Notes: a model not told the origin generated them from the sequence alone. 64,000 nt of DNA from Chlorocebus sabaeus (GCF_047675955.1 NC_132916.1:69805481-69869480), one strand, 5' to 3'. Counted from the stretch's first letter, positions 33,643-46,009 are shown. Made by a program: numbers and translations.

Positions 33643-36600
33643 TATATATCTGATAATATAAAAACTGTTCATACTGTAATACAGAGTTAATGAGAATGAA
33701 ATTGCAAAGTCTATAAAAAATTAGAAAGATTTCATTTAAAAATAGCATGTGAAAATACATAAGAGATAAAACAGAGTGGCAGATGTTTTAAACTAAGTTT
33801 TTTACAATAAGCAAAAGAGATGTATTTAATGTTCTATTGAAAATAGCCAATGTGTCCTTTATGAATAATTGTGTATATTTTTAAAAACACCATTTTTTTT
33901 CCTTCCCCTCTTCATCTTACATTGATTTTATAATCTCTTGAATTGCTAGTTTGTCTAATTGGCTGGTGAAATAATTAGTAAACTTAGGCACACGGTGAAA
34001 CTCTTTAAAATTAGGAACCCTTGTCTCTTAGCAATGATGCCATGCAGTTCTGTCTTACAAATTTTTCAAAATTGTTGGCATAGTAAGGTTTGTTTTGTAA
34101 TCTTTGTCAATAAAAGAGTTATTGGCTACCTTTTTTTTTTTTTTTTTTAAATATCTGATGTCCTTCAAGACTTCTCTAAGACCAATTATTTGCTCAGCGG
34201 GTTATTTTTGAGATCCCTGTATGATGTATGATTTTTGCTTTATGTTGTGTATTCTTTCATTTTTCCATTTGAAATGTAATTTTCTTACAGACAATCAAAA
34301 GTCTTGATCTTCAAGATTGTAATATGACTTAAAGTTATAGTCTGACTAACTGTGATGATGCCATTTCTGAAGAGAAAATCCTAAGAATAGAAATTTAGCT
34401 TCCTGTTTCAGGACTTTTCAAACCTCAAGATAATCATTTTACTAGTTTGCTAGAATAGATGACTGGGCATATTTTTCAGTTATCCTTGCCTTCAGATAAT
34501 ATGAATTATAAAAAGACTTCTAGGATGGGGTCTTGCTGCCTAAATCAAACCTCTTTCTCCCTTTCTGATTGGATTTATTTCAAAATGTCTTTCTCTCAGG
34601 ATTCACTTTGCTAGGTGCATACCATTGAGAGATTGCTTGGCATTCAGCTTAAATTGGGATAGACTTTGTCCTATGACTACTCTCTGGAAGGCTTAGAAAG
34701 TAATGTCAATGGCCATTTAATAAATAATATGGGGAGACGGAGGGAAAGCAAGACTTTCTTTCAACCTCTGAACAAAGTGGGTAGAGAGGTTGGGGAATGG
34801 AACGCCCAACATCATCCTACTCCTGGGAAAAAGAACACTGGTTCTGAAGTGGCAGTTGAGATACAGTGAATGTCTGACCTCACCTACAGCCAGAAGAGCA
34901 TTGCAACCCCTACAGGGCCTTGTGATGTGGGCAAATAGTTGGCATACCCTGAGGTGAACTGCAAGGCCACAGAGGTGGTTGAAGAGTGAATATTTGGGGC
35001 ATCTTTCTGACATGAGCATTTCTTGAGCCATTAACTTATTGCAAGAGCATCAGGAGCATCAGATGCCACCTTTATGTTCAGGTCGATATTTTGTCTCCGA
35101 GAAGCACTCTGTGACAATAGCTCATAGAACTGTACTTCTGTGTAAATTTCCAGGGACTCCAGTGGAGGTGGTCATGGCAGCCATGGCCACAGCTGTGAAG
35201 GAAACACCCAGGATGCATAGATCCTCTATTCAAGGATGGAAAGGTAATTCATTCAGGAATTTGGAATTCTGTGGAAATTCAGAATTTTTATATGTATTAG
35301 GGATGAATTGAGACAGATTCACTCTTGAGATATTGGAACCTTTAAAAAAATTTCTAACCACTTGCTTTTATGATATAAAACATAGGAGCTCAGTAAAAAA
35401 TAGTAGAGGATATGTCCCCGAAGCACCCAGCCTAAGACCAGTATCAAGAAGAGCAGTACATGCTAATGGAGGCCACACTTAGCTCTGATTCCCCTGAGAA
35501 TCAGGGTACAGAGAAACTGTGGATGTCATAACTCTATGTCAACCACAGGAGTAGCGACAATATGAAAGGAAGCATAACAGTTTATTAAACACAAGAATTT
35601 TTCCAACGCTTTAAAACACTTAATTCTGCAGTTGCATAGTAACATAAGCACCTTTAATTTTCATGAATGGCCTTACAAGACATGAGAAAAATAATTTTTG
35701 AGATGCTCAAATTGGTGGAAACAGAGGGATTAAGAGTCATCTTGTTGAAACCTGGGGACAGGTGATATGTCCTTTATCTAATTTCTAGTCACTTGATTTT
35801 GCAATACTGATGATCAAAAACAACCAATGTATGTTTAATGGCATAGTGATAAAATGAATTGTATTAATTAATCAAGTAGTATGTCAATTATAAATTTTAT
35901 ATTTAACAAATCAGAGCTCATGATTGCTATATGAATATTTATCAATGAATCACATGGACTATACCAACACAAACTTTATTTTATATATTTGGAAAATAGA
36001 TGTGTGTGTGTGTGTGTTTCAATGTATGTGTCTTTATTGATAATGAATCTGGACAGATGAATAAATGAGTTTTTCAAAAGGCAGGTAGGAATAGATTAAA
36101 AAAAAAAAGAAGTGATTGAATGGCATAGCACTGAGAACCAGCCTACTTTAACTTCTGATGCTAGTAAATAAAATATATTTGAAATATCTGGGAAACCTGC
36201 CAAATGAGAAACATTGAATATATTTTCAAGTTTATTTGAAAGTTAGATTGAGGCATATAACAAAACATCCTGATAGAATGGGAAAAATCACTCAATCATA
36301 CGTATGTGGTACTTTCAGGATGCAAAGCATCTAGCTATGATTGAATGACTAATTTTCACACTTCCTCTCATCCTAAACATTTTACCCAATATTTAGAATC
36401 ATGCAGATAGAGTTGAACTAATAAGCTTTGTAAGATTTAAACATAGATAAAAGAAGAGATAATGTCTATGAAAACGTTTTGTAAATTGCAAATGACCACA
36501 TAAAATATTATTTCTAATTAATGACTCTGTTAACACCATTAATTATTAAGTCATAGGATAGAAGACAAACGGCAGTTTTCTTGGGAACTTTCTAATAGAT

Positions 36601-36770
36601 TAGATTCCTTTGTTCTGTTTTTACATGCTGGGCCCATGCAAGTAGGGATGAGAAAGGATGCTGAAAACAAAATTCTGAAGCCATTTCTTTCTTTGTGGAT
36701 CTCTGCATTTCTTCAATTGTATTCTTGGCTAGAATATTTCCTTTGTGATAAGTTTATTGAATAAATTTGA
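33643..36770. other. Unique, repeat-poor stretch
   Basis: No recognised transposon over 3 kb except a T tract at 34132-34149 and a short GT repeat. Open frames are short and mostly start at non-ATG codons. I see no splice-bounded exon. Confidence 0.4.
36001..36017. repeat. (TG)8 microsatellite
   Basis: Eight uninterrupted TG units followed by TTTC. Short enough to be only weakly polymorphic. Confidence 0.85.
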
Positions 36771-36774
36771 ACAT

Positions 36775-36915
36775 AATGATTAAGAGCGTAAATCAAGAGA
36801 ACAAAATTTGTTTGTCAGAAGTGAGACCTTGGGCAAGCTGTGTGATCCCTCTAAGCCTTATTTTCTCACCTGTAAAATATGGGATAACAGCAATTGTTAT
36901 TATTTATTTTCTGTA
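36775..36915 (-). repeat. MIR SINE, antisense
   Basis: 'gtgagaccttgggcaagctgtgtgatccctctaagcctta' followed by 'ctcacctgtaaaatatgggataacagcaa' is the antisense MIR core. Confidence 0.72.
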
Positions 36916-37254
36916 TGGTGTATGCTAGTGTTTTCTTACACTAATGCTTATTCTTCAGGATTTACTTTAAGCAGTATTCTTAGCATCTCATCAACACATA
37001 GAATCCCTTTATCCACATAATAATGATTGCATTAAAATTAGAATCAATAATTCTATTCAGTACATTTGCTGTTCCTTAAAATATAGCAAGTCATGCAACA
37101 TATAATCAATATACTCTTGTTCTACTTTCACACTCATCTCTCCAATCTGTCAGATTGAACCACAGTATAGTAGAAGTATGAAGTAAAGTGAGCAAAATCC
37201 ATATGTCTAGTCCCTGAAGAGTGCCCACATGCAAGACAGCAAGACCTCAGTGTC

Positions 37255-37570
37255 TGAGAACTCTCTATATCTGTCATTCTGACCACATGTCACCTCTGCT
37301 GGCTGTCCTTTCATTCTCCAATGCTCAGCCTCTTCACTTACACTGTTTCCATCCCATCTGCTTTCTCACCTCCTGCAGACTAGCTGCAGCTTGAAAATCC
37401 CATCTCCCTCAACTATGCTTATTCTTTCTCTAAGAGGCCTTACATGACATCAGAAATACTTAATGATACAGTCTGAGTTGTACACATTTGGATTACTGTA
37501 CCCTCATTTTAGCTTCCCCAACAGTACTAAGTGAATATTCTTTTCATAATTATAAGACTACGGGTGATTC
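37255..37570 (+). repeat. L2 fragment, sense (weak)
   Basis: 'ctccaatgctcagcctcttcac', 'tgcttattctttctctaagaggccttacatgacatcag' resembles the sense L2 3' region. Divergence is high and the boundaries are uncertain. Confidence 0.4.
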
Positions 37571-38680
37571 TGGGCCCCTTCTAAAGAAAGAAGTCACACT
37601 CTAAGATAACTTGCCATCATGAATCTGCATCTAAGCTTTGCCATCACTTTTAATGCAAGTGTTTCAAGAAGGATGACAGGTAGATAAGTAGGCAGACAGA
37701 GAGACAGCTACAGACCCAGATCTGGACCTGTGCAGGGGTAGATATATGGGGTATAGATCCTAAATATAGTCATAGTTAAAGACAGAGCTCTAGAGTATCT
37801 CCTGTCTCATTAGTCCCTGGCTAACTGGGGTGACGAAGGCTGCTGAATGAACCCAGAAAGGGCTGTGGGGGTGTTCCCTTTAACATGGCCCAGCAGCAGT
37901 AGTCTTCTGAACGTAGGCACAAACTTATTTCCATCAGCTTAGACAGTTCTTCAGGCTCACAAAGAACTGAGTTTATTGTTAAGAATGCCAACTTATTACT
38001 CTAATTGTAGCTAAACCTAGGAATGAAGATAGACCAGCCACGTGCAGTGGGCATATGAGTGATCATATACAAGTTCATGATAAGGAAAACACCCAGAGAA
38101 TATTTGCCATAAAAATACTGGCACCATATCAATATAGCCTGGGGTAATTTCCTTTTGTACTTTAAGGATGTTTATATCTCAAGGGCATTTTGGTTCAACA
38201 TGGGGCAACTCTGATGGGTCATTGTAGCTGCAGGGCACCCAGTGTGGTCAGACAAGGCTGTCATTACACCTGCATCACAGCTCAAGATTGTCTTCTGCTC
38301 CACCTGGCTCTCATGTGAACAAGAGCTGGCCCTTGTGTATTACATTTGCATTTCCTGTATACCTATCCTGGCTGCTCTATTCACTACCTATTTATACCTA
38401 TCCATTCTTTTTCTCTTTTTTTCTAAAGTTTTGTTCACTTTGAAGACTGTTGCTATTAAAACAAGGAATATCCAGATTCATCACTTAAAAATCAATCTTT
38501 CTACAGGTTTCACCACGGAATTTTTGAATCTATTCTGATTGCACTAGTTATCCTTTAGTGAAACTATTTTTATTTCACAGACTTAGAGTCTCTCGAACTT
38601 GGTATGCAAATCTGGGCAAAAGCATTTGAATGTGTGTTTTTCATTTTGATTAAGAATTGAGAGCACTTTGAAGATACATC
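37571..38680. other. Unique sequence, no gene recognised
   Basis: Nothing identified. The 98-codon frame at 38242-38538 has a hydrophobic middle by composition but no recognisable family and a non-ATG context is possible, so I do not call it a gene. Confidence 0.4.
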
Positions 38681-38684
38681 CATG

Positions 38685-38850
38685 ATCCTGGCTACCCATA
38701 AAGAAAATAAAGTAAATGTCAATGGAACAGACAGAGAATCAGAGAACAGAAGAAAGTCAAGAGATTTACCCAAGGTCAGTGAGCACATTTGTGGGAGAGC
38801 TGAGAATAGATGCCACCTTCCTCTTTGGCCAGTGTCCTATACAATAGATC
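38685..38850 (+). repeat. MIR SINE, sense (diverged)
   Basis: 'agagatttacccaaggtcagtgagcac' then 'gggagagctgagaatagatgcc' follows the sense MIR core (ACTTGCCCAAGGTCA...GAGCTGGGATTTGAACC pattern). Confidence 0.55.
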
Positions 38851-41800
38851 CCTCTGGTCAATATTTCTTATCATGCTATGAAGGGCAGCAGACAAACCTC
38901 TTTAGTATAACAAATGTGAGTCCTGGTGCCTTGGCGTTTTACTTGAATTTACTTCTATCCTTAAAATCTTCTTTTCAAAGCATTCTCAGGAATACTGCAG
39001 TTTTAAGTAGTTTTTTTTTTTTTTCTATTTAAACATATATGGTTAAGTACTACATATATAAATATATAGTTTAAGAAAATTGAGACAGATATCATTTTAC
39101 AGATTAGTTACATGTATTAATATGAAAATTCATGCAGTTTCCTATCTTCAAGTACAGTTCAAATACTGAACAATTTTTGCTATTTTTCCTCCAACATACC
39201 AACATTAATTATTCTGTCTCCTACAATCCCATATTTATTATTATATTTATTTTAATTACCTGTGCCTTTATCTGGTTTCTTTAAATGCAGATAATTTTTC
39301 TTATCCCTATTTGAATCCCTCATCCTTAGTAGTTTTTGGCATGTAGTATGAATTTAATAAATTCTAAGAGAAAATATGTTTATATACACATTCAATGATT
39401 TTTTCCCCCTAGTTTCCATTGTACTCTCAAGAAGCATCATAGTAGATATGAGACCCAACAATGTAACCCATAATAAATACCACACTTAGGGCTTTTCCAG
39501 TGTTCACTTTATACAGTATTTTGCTCTTGTAACTGCAGCAGGGAAAGAAAAATCTCCTGACTCTGCTAGTGGGAGGGTAGGGAGGCAGGGAGCAGGCAGA
39601 GTGGAAGGGAGAAGCCTCTATGCCTTGAAAATTTCTTTGTAACACATAGGTAGAATCATTGATTCATTTGCACTCCATTAGTTCTGCTAGGAATGCAAGA
39701 AATCTGGTAGGGTTCAGAACACAATATGGGAATGAGCGGAGTAGAAAGGGTTCAAGTGATTATGTAAATTTCAGAATTGACGTTTTCTAGAAGGAACAGA
39801 ATGTGTTTAGGTTACTTCCAAGATTTGCAAGGTAAATTCGAGCAATGAGAACACCACCGAGGGGTTCCTGGTGCTTCTGTAGATCTGAAAGCGCTGCCAG
39901 CTGAAGATAAACTGTGGCTCATGTCTGATGAGGGAGCTGATCAGTGGTCAATGATTAGAATCTGATGTGAGGGGTGAGTGCAGGACTGAGAAAAGAAACA
40001 AATCGAGAGGTCAAAACCAGGTTGACAGCCCTGCTCATATAGAGGAGAATAATTTAGAACACAAGAGTATGAATGTGAACAGAGTTAGCTGCATAATGTG
40101 TGTTGATGTGTGCATCTGTGTGGGTGGGGGTGGCACTTCATCAGGCTTAACATACAAATGAGTCAATATGTTAGGAAGTTAACTACTGCAGGATTAGAAA
40201 TTTGCACTCTGAAGCAAGGTGTTTTATGTGTTTTGTGTTTTCTTTGTACATTTAATTTATCTGGGGCTCCTTTACCTTTTAAAATAAAATTCCTCTGGAA
40301 AAATTCTTCTCTCAATTATGCTAAGGGGAACAGGGACATAAAATTTTGATTTGGTGACTTTCGAGCCGGTGTTATTGATTGATTGATCATTTGACATGTT
40401 GCTAGGCCCCATAACTTTAAAAAGGGAAACAGCAAAGTCTCGTTAAAAATAAAAAGTCACTGTTGAGCTACTGAGAGGTGAGGTTGCAGAGTATTACATG
40501 TCTTCCTAAAGTAAGGAGATTTTATTCCAGTTTGACCAGTCTTCAGATTACCTACCTTTTACTGAAAACGTAGGCCAGTCCCCTTGTAGGGATGATATGT
40601 CAGTTTCATCGGTCTACTCTGTTCTGATTTCTTAAAAGATTTTTGGAAAATTTCCAGGGTCATGGATCACAGCACATCTTCAGGGTGCTTGAATCCATCA
40701 GCCAACTATTGTCTAGCCTGTGTGTCCTGACAACTGACTAAGTCAAGTCATCCTGGATCCCTAGTGCAGCACAGAGTCCGTGCTCTGAGTCCTCCTCTTT
40801 TCTCCCACTCTCACTCACAGTCCCCCACCTCAGGACACCCTCTCAGGGTTTCATCCTTCTGGGGATATCAGTCTCAGTTGATGAGATACCCTTTCCTGCT
40901 CAGGGCTTCTTTCATATGTTTGGAAACTTCCCATTTGAAAAGAGGGTAGGATAGCTAGGAGCAGGGTTTTAAAGGAGGGTGGTGGGCTCTCCTAGGTCCT
41001 GGCTTGAGGGTGGAAGAGGAAATATCAGAGAAACCCCTAGGGAGACTCACTAGGAGCTTGCCCCTTTGCCAGAGATGTTCCTCCTATACATCTTCTTCAC
41101 TCAAACTTTAAAAGGTATTCTGTTCGTTTGTTTGCTTGCTTTAACATGGAATACTTTCCCCTCATAGAAGTCTATTTTATAGAAATTAAAAGGTACCCTA
41201 TATTAAGAACAATTAGCTTGGACTTCATACTTTCATTAAAATTCACAGACATTTAGCCATGTCTGGCTTGAAAATGATGATGAAGTTGGAATTTTCCCCT
41301 TCTTTCTTGGAAATCACACAAATACTATAAAGAGGATATGAAACAAAAGCACAAATTCCAAATGAAACCCTGAACTACAAAGTAAGTAAAGGGACTGCCA
41401 AAACAAGTAGAAATTGAGTAGGGAATGTGTGGGGAGGGAATCAGAGAGAGGACTCCTACATTCAAAAGTGCTGGCTCTTTACATCTCTCTGAGGGAAAGA
41501 ATACAGAGCAAATCCCAGCTCTGCAACAGCAGGAACAGAGAGCCTGTGGTGGGAGTTCCCCTAAGGAGAAGAGGTATTTGCATGAAGCAGAAGCCCTGTA
41601 ACTGTGCAGGAGAAGAAAGATGGAAACACAGTCGTCCCACAGCAGGGTATCTTCATTAATTTCTGAACAAGTTTACCTACAAACCCTGGGTCTTGAAGGG
41701 GTCTCCACAGTTGCTACTTGACTTGATCCAGACCACTCCCTTCCGTGCATCTCCTATTGATCCTTGCCTCCCAAATTGATCACATAGTTTTTTTATTTCT

Positions 41801-41990
41801 TTTAGAGGCTCTTCTTACTTTTATTGTTTTTAAATTTTTAAGCAGTGATGGTGTCTAGCCTCCCTTTTTTTTCTTTTCTTCTCCTGTAGTCTCTTCTTTC
41901 AAAATTGTTCAATTGCTCTGAGGCTACCCACTGGTTTTGCTGTTACCTGTTGCCACTTACCTTAATCTAATTTGACTTTAATCTTTGCTC
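38851..41990. other. Unique, repeat-poor stretch
   Basis: About 3 kb with only a T tract (39011-39024) and a possible L2 end at 39290-39365 ('ttggcatgtagtatgaatttaataaatt'). Frames at 40764-40949 and 41414-41659 lack protein character. No gene recognised. Confidence 0.4.
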
Positions 41991-42025
41991 AACCATAGTA
42001 GTTTCTGGCTTTAAAAATCAGTCTT

Positions 42026-42307
42026 GCCAGGTGCAGTGGCTCAGGCCTGTAATCCCAGCACTTTGTTTGGCTGAAGTGGGCAGATCGCTTGAGTCTAGGA
42101 GTTTGAGACCAACCTGAGCAACATGAGAAAACTCCGTCTCTACAAAAACTACAAAAATTGTCTGCGTGTGGTGCTGCATACCTGTAGTCCCAGCTACTTG
42201 GGAGGCTGAGGTGGGAGGATTGATTGAGCCTAAAAGGGTCAATGATGCAGTAAGCTATGACGGTGCCACTGCACTCTAGCCTGGGTGACAGAGTGAGACC
42301 CTGTCTC

Positions 42308-42336
<29 letters not shown>
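42026..42336 (+). repeat. AluJ-like element, sense
   Basis: Full Alu with J-type wording ('ggatcgcttgagtctaggagtttgagaccaacctgagcaacatg', 'gattgattgagcctaaaagggtcaatgatgcag') and a 29-base A tail. Flanks 'aaaaatcagtctt' and 'aaaaattagtctt' form a target duplication with one difference. One short left-arm change ('ctttgtttggctgaagtgg'). Confidence 0.94.
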
Positions 42337-42338
<2 letters not shown>

Positions 42339-42343
42339 AGTCT

Positions 42344-42990
42344 TACATCTAAACCAAAAACAGATCAATTCCTTAAAAAACAATTCTCCAAAGAACAATT
42401 TGCTGAAGCATCATCCACTGGTTGAATGACAATTGTTTGAATATACAAAAATAACCTTATAAAATGGTTTAAAAGAGAATAATTTTCTTAAATGTATGCA
42501 ATGGATAAGAATATATTCTTATGAATGTGTTAATGAATGCATTTTTCTTGAATATATTTAATGAAAATATTATAGAAATACATTATAGTTAGCAAAATTT
42601 TAAGAAATTTTTAATTTGTTAAAGGTTAAGGGTAGTTTAGCCTTATTATGTATATATTCTTCCTTTAAATATATTCATGAAACTATTTTTGTTTAATACA
42701 TTAAACATATTATTCTTAAGGAAACATCCTAACTTTCAGCTTGGGATGTCAAACATGGGATCCCAAGTCAAACATTTCAAATTTTGTTTTGAAGTTTTCA
42801 GTTTCAATTTCTTCTTTTTCACAATTGTTTTGAAATCACTTTTTGTCTTGTATTTTGACATTTTTAGGGTTCAGGTTTTGCTGTGTGTGTAATGACCAAA
42901 TAATTTATCAAATTGATAGAAAATAATACTTTTAACTGTTTAGAAAGTTTGTAACAATTAGTATGACATGCAGTATTTGTAACATTTTTC
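42344..42990. other. AT-rich sequence, no gene recognised
   Basis: Over 70% A+T by eye, with repeated 'tgaatatatt' type words. Nothing identified. Confidence 0.4.
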
Positions 42991-42994
42991 ACAG

Positions 42995-43225
42995 ATTTCA
43001 GTATTTTTATTGCATATTGAGGTATAACATGAACACAGCAAAATGCAAAAATGCTAAGGTTATACTCAATGGATTTTAACATATATATATATATGCCTGT
43101 TGAACCAGATCAAAGTCTAGAATATTTTCAGCATCCGAAGACCCTCTCCCTTTCCAGTCCTTAACCATCTCAGACCTGGATCTGACCTCTATCTCTGTAG
43201 ATTAGTTTGGTCTGCTCATAACAAC
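42995..43225 (-). repeat. Ancient L1 3'-end fragment
   Basis: 'tattgaggtataacatgaacacag', 'ggttatactcaatggattttaac', 'gtctagaatattttcagcatccgaagaccc' and 'ctctgtagattagtttgg' follow the antisense 3' UTR of old L1M elements. It includes a short TA run at 43081-43095. Confidence 0.55.
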
Positions 43226-43490
43226 TTTTAAAAGAATGTTTGATTTACATCTGTTCAGACTCCCTGCTGCCTCAGTTATTGGAAGCTGGGCAAAGCCAAA
43301 GAACTTCCCACTGGTGAAAAGATGGAGGCTGCCAGTCGCAGGAAAGGAGGAGCCTTAGGGTAGAGTAGGACTGAGACAGAGAGACAGTGTGAAGGCTCCA
43401 AAACGCTGCAGTCATTGCTTCCCACAATTCTCCTAGACCCTGTCAGTCTAGTTGATATTAAATATTATAAGCAGTATAAAGAATTAAAAT

Positions 43491-43795
43491 GGCCGGACAC
43501 AGTGGCTCACGCCTGTAATCCCAGCACTTTCAGAGGCCGAGGCAGGTGGATCACTTGAGGTCAGGAGTTCCAGACCAGCCTGGCCAACATGATGAAACTC
43601 TGTCTCTACTAAAACTGCAAAAAATTAGCCAGGCGTGGTGGGGGACGCCTGTAATCCCAACTACTAAGGAGGCTGAGCCAGGAGAATCGCTTGAACACGG
43701 GAGGCAGAGGTTTCAGTGAGCCAAGATTGCACCACTGCACTCTAGCCTGAGCAACAAGAGCAAAACTCTGTCATATATACATATATATATATATT
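43491..43795 (+). repeat. AluS-like element, sense, with AT-repeat tail
   Basis: Full Alu ('ggccggacacagtggctcacgcc' to 'gagcaaaactctgtca'), whose 3' tail is a TATA(C)AT microsatellite (43773-43795) instead of poly(A). It stands 112 bases upstream of an Alu in the opposite orientation. Confidence 0.92.
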
Positions 43796-43893
43796 CCAAA
43801 ATGTGGAAAATTGATTTTTTGAAGAACTGATCTTTGAGCGCATTGCCTCTTGGTGAATTATTTATTAGATGAAGATTTGGGGTGAGACACTGT

Positions 43894-43907
43894 AGCCTCT
43901 CTTTCTT
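43894..43907. repeat. AluY target duplication, left copy
   Basis: AGCCTCTCTTTCTT, identical to 44206-44219. The plus-strand cut after TTCTT before AAAAC fits L1-type endonuclease. Confidence 0.93.
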
Positions 43908-44205
43908 TTTTTTTTTTGAATTTTTTTTTTTTTTTGAGACGGAGTCTCGCTCTGTCGCCCAGACTGGAGTGCAGTGGCGCAATCTCGGCTCACTGCAAGC
44001 TCCGCCTCCCGGGTTCACGCCATTCTCCTACCTCAGCCTCCCGAGTAGCTGGGACTACAGGCGCCCGCCACTGCGCCCGGCTAATTTTTTTCTATTTTTT
44101 AGTAGAGACGGGGTTTCACCATGGTCTCGATCTCCTGACCTTGTGATCCGCCCACCTCGGCCTCCCAAAGTGCTGGGATTACAGGCGTGAGCCACCGCGC
44201 CCGGC
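43908..44205 (-). repeat. AluYd-like element, antisense
   Basis: Antisense Alu with a T tail interrupted by GAA, high CpG retention ('tctcgctctgtcgccc', 'ccaccgcgcccggc') and a perfect 14-base target duplication. On its own sense strand 'gagaccat' runs directly into 'ggtgaaacccc', missing 12 bases (cctggctaacac) that other Y copies in this window have. A 12-base deletion here defines the AluYd lineage. It looks like the youngest SINE in the window. Confidence 0.9.
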
Positions 44206-44219
44206 AGCCTCTCTTTCTT

Positions 44220-44978
44220 AAAACAACCAAATTATTACGCTGACTAAAGGCCAGTACTGGGAAGGAAGGAATGAGTTAAATGGAGGCTTGGAGGACTACA
44301 CATCAGTAGAGTTCTTAGTTGAATTTCTTCATCCCGCCAGAGAGAATGGTAGCAGAAACAGACTCAGGGGCTTCATGGAGAGAGGAACATATTAACTCCT
44401 GACCTACAAGAAAGTTGGGCAGGACTTTCCTGACAGACATGGTACTAAACAGCTGTCCCAAGACACTGAAGTGAGGATGACCTCGCGTAACTCCAAGTAA
44501 AAAGTTACAGTTTGGTATCAGAACCCAGTTGTCACAATGATCCTAATTGTCATCTTAGACCCTGTGTAGAATTGACCAGACCTAATCATAGATTGCTTCT
44601 GTGTGACTGAGGGTGGGAGGGTGGGAACCAAGGTGAGAGGGAGAATGAGGACAACACAGAGTTTTCAGGCTCCATCGACTGGGTGCAAGATAGTGTCATT
44701 TGCTAATTGGGAAAAGTAAAGATTTGTGGGAAAAATGGAGACCTCAGTTTTTATGAAGTCACATTTGATTTTCTTACAATGTGGCAAACAGGCAGTTGGA
44801 TTTACAAGCCTGTAGCTAAGAGGAGAGATAAATTTAGGAATCCTCAGCCTATAGACGTTGTTTAAAGTCACGAGAAAAACAGTGTTTTTAGAACTGTGAA
44901 TCACAATCCATTAGTGATATTACATCATTTTTGTGAGTTAAGACTAAAATTTTTAAAAACTGGGTAGAAGTGAATATA
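44220..44978. other. Unique sequence, no gene recognised
   Basis: No family recognised. The minus-strand frame at 44665-44904 starts at a non-ATG codon and has no recognisable motif. Confidence 0.4.
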
Positions 44979-44979
44979 G

Positions 44980-45194
44980 TATAGTGGAATAGAAAATATC
45001 AAAAAGAATTATAAAGACTCATAAACGATTACTGTGAGAAGCTGCTAATCTCAGTATATATGTATACTGAAATTCACATATTCAGTGTGAAATTAACATA
45101 TTCAGTATAAACACATATACTGAAATTAGCAGCTTCACACAATAATAGTTTGTGAGTCTATATAATTCTTTTTGATATTTTCTATTCCACTGTA
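44980..45194. repeat. Large AT-rich inverted repeat (83-base arms)
   Basis: The left arm 44980-45062 (from 'tatagtggaatagaaaat') is the reverse complement of 45112-45194 (ending 'attttctattccactgta'), with about 8 differences over 83 bases. The 49-base loop contains two imperfect direct copies of 'gaaatt(c/a)acatattcagt'. It would fold as a long hairpin in DNA or RNA. It matches no transposon I can name. Confidence 0.9.
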
Positions 45195-45205
45195 TGTATG
45201 TATAT

Positions 45206-45280
45206 ATAATTTTGGTATATGTGTACGTGAAATATGCACATATATTTTATATATTTCATGTACACATATAACAAAATTAT
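45206..45280. repeat. Second AT-rich inverted repeat (30-base arms)
   Basis: 45206-45235 pairs with 45251-45280 (28 of 30 bases) around a 15-base loop. One difference is a CG/CA change. It lies 11 bases after the first hairpin. TA/TG-rich low-complexity sequence continues to about 45430. Confidence 0.88.
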
Positions 45281-45442
45281 ATATATATCTAATCATACAT
45301 ATATATGTAAATCATATATATGTGTATACATGTAGTGAAATTTCATTATGTAGATAATGTAAACTATGTGTGTCCAAGTATGTATATGTGTTTGTATGTA
45401 TTCACATGTATACATATACATATACATCTGTCATATACACGT

Positions 45443-45936
45443 TGTTAGGGAGAGAGTGAATAAGAGAAGAGGGCCCAGGATGATAAAAGGAAAATAAAAA
45501 CTTGGGATGCCAATTCACTATGCCAAAAGAAAAAAAATTAAGCTGGAAGCTGAGTCATGCAAGAAGCTGCTTTCCTTTTGTTCCTAAGCAGATAGCTACA
45601 GATAAAAGGTGAAATATCTCCACAGGTACCTGTTCTATGTTCACCTTATCTTATGTAAAGTGCTGATTTACTGAGCATAAGATGAATACAAATTGTCTAA
45701 TCCCCTACCTGCCCCTTTTCTCTTGCAACATGTGGATTACCATTCCCTCCCTGTTTCCCCTCCAACCTGCTTTTCTCCATTAAACAATGAATCCCTCATA
45801 ATCATCTTTGGAGAAAGGCATCTACTACAGACTGTTTCTGTGACTCTGCATTTATTACTTCTGGGTAGGTCCTTAACTTTGGCAAAATAAACTTTTAAAG
45901 TGATTGAGATCTGTCTCAGATACTTTTTGGTTTACA
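45443..45936 (+). repeat. Solo LTR, class I endogenous retrovirus (LTR8-like)
   Basis: TGTTAGGG...TTTACA, 494 bases, with 'aagaagctgctttccttttgttcctaagcag', 'ctaatcccctacctgcccctt' and the polyadenylation signal AATAAA in 'ggcaaaataaacttttaaa' near the end. No internal retroviral sequence borders it, so it is a solo LTR. I could not find a convincing 4-5 bp duplication. The subfamily label is tentative. Confidence 0.7.
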
Positions 45937-46009
45937 GGACTAAGCCCTGAGTGACACTAACGCCCACAAATGAGGAACTGTTAACTGAGATGGAGTAGCT
46001 GGAGTGGTG

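Noticed and set aside
38242..38538. 98-codon frame with a hydrophobic middle that might suggest a membrane protein
   Set aside because: No family resemblance, no splice or promoter support, and frames this long are expected by chance in 64 kb.
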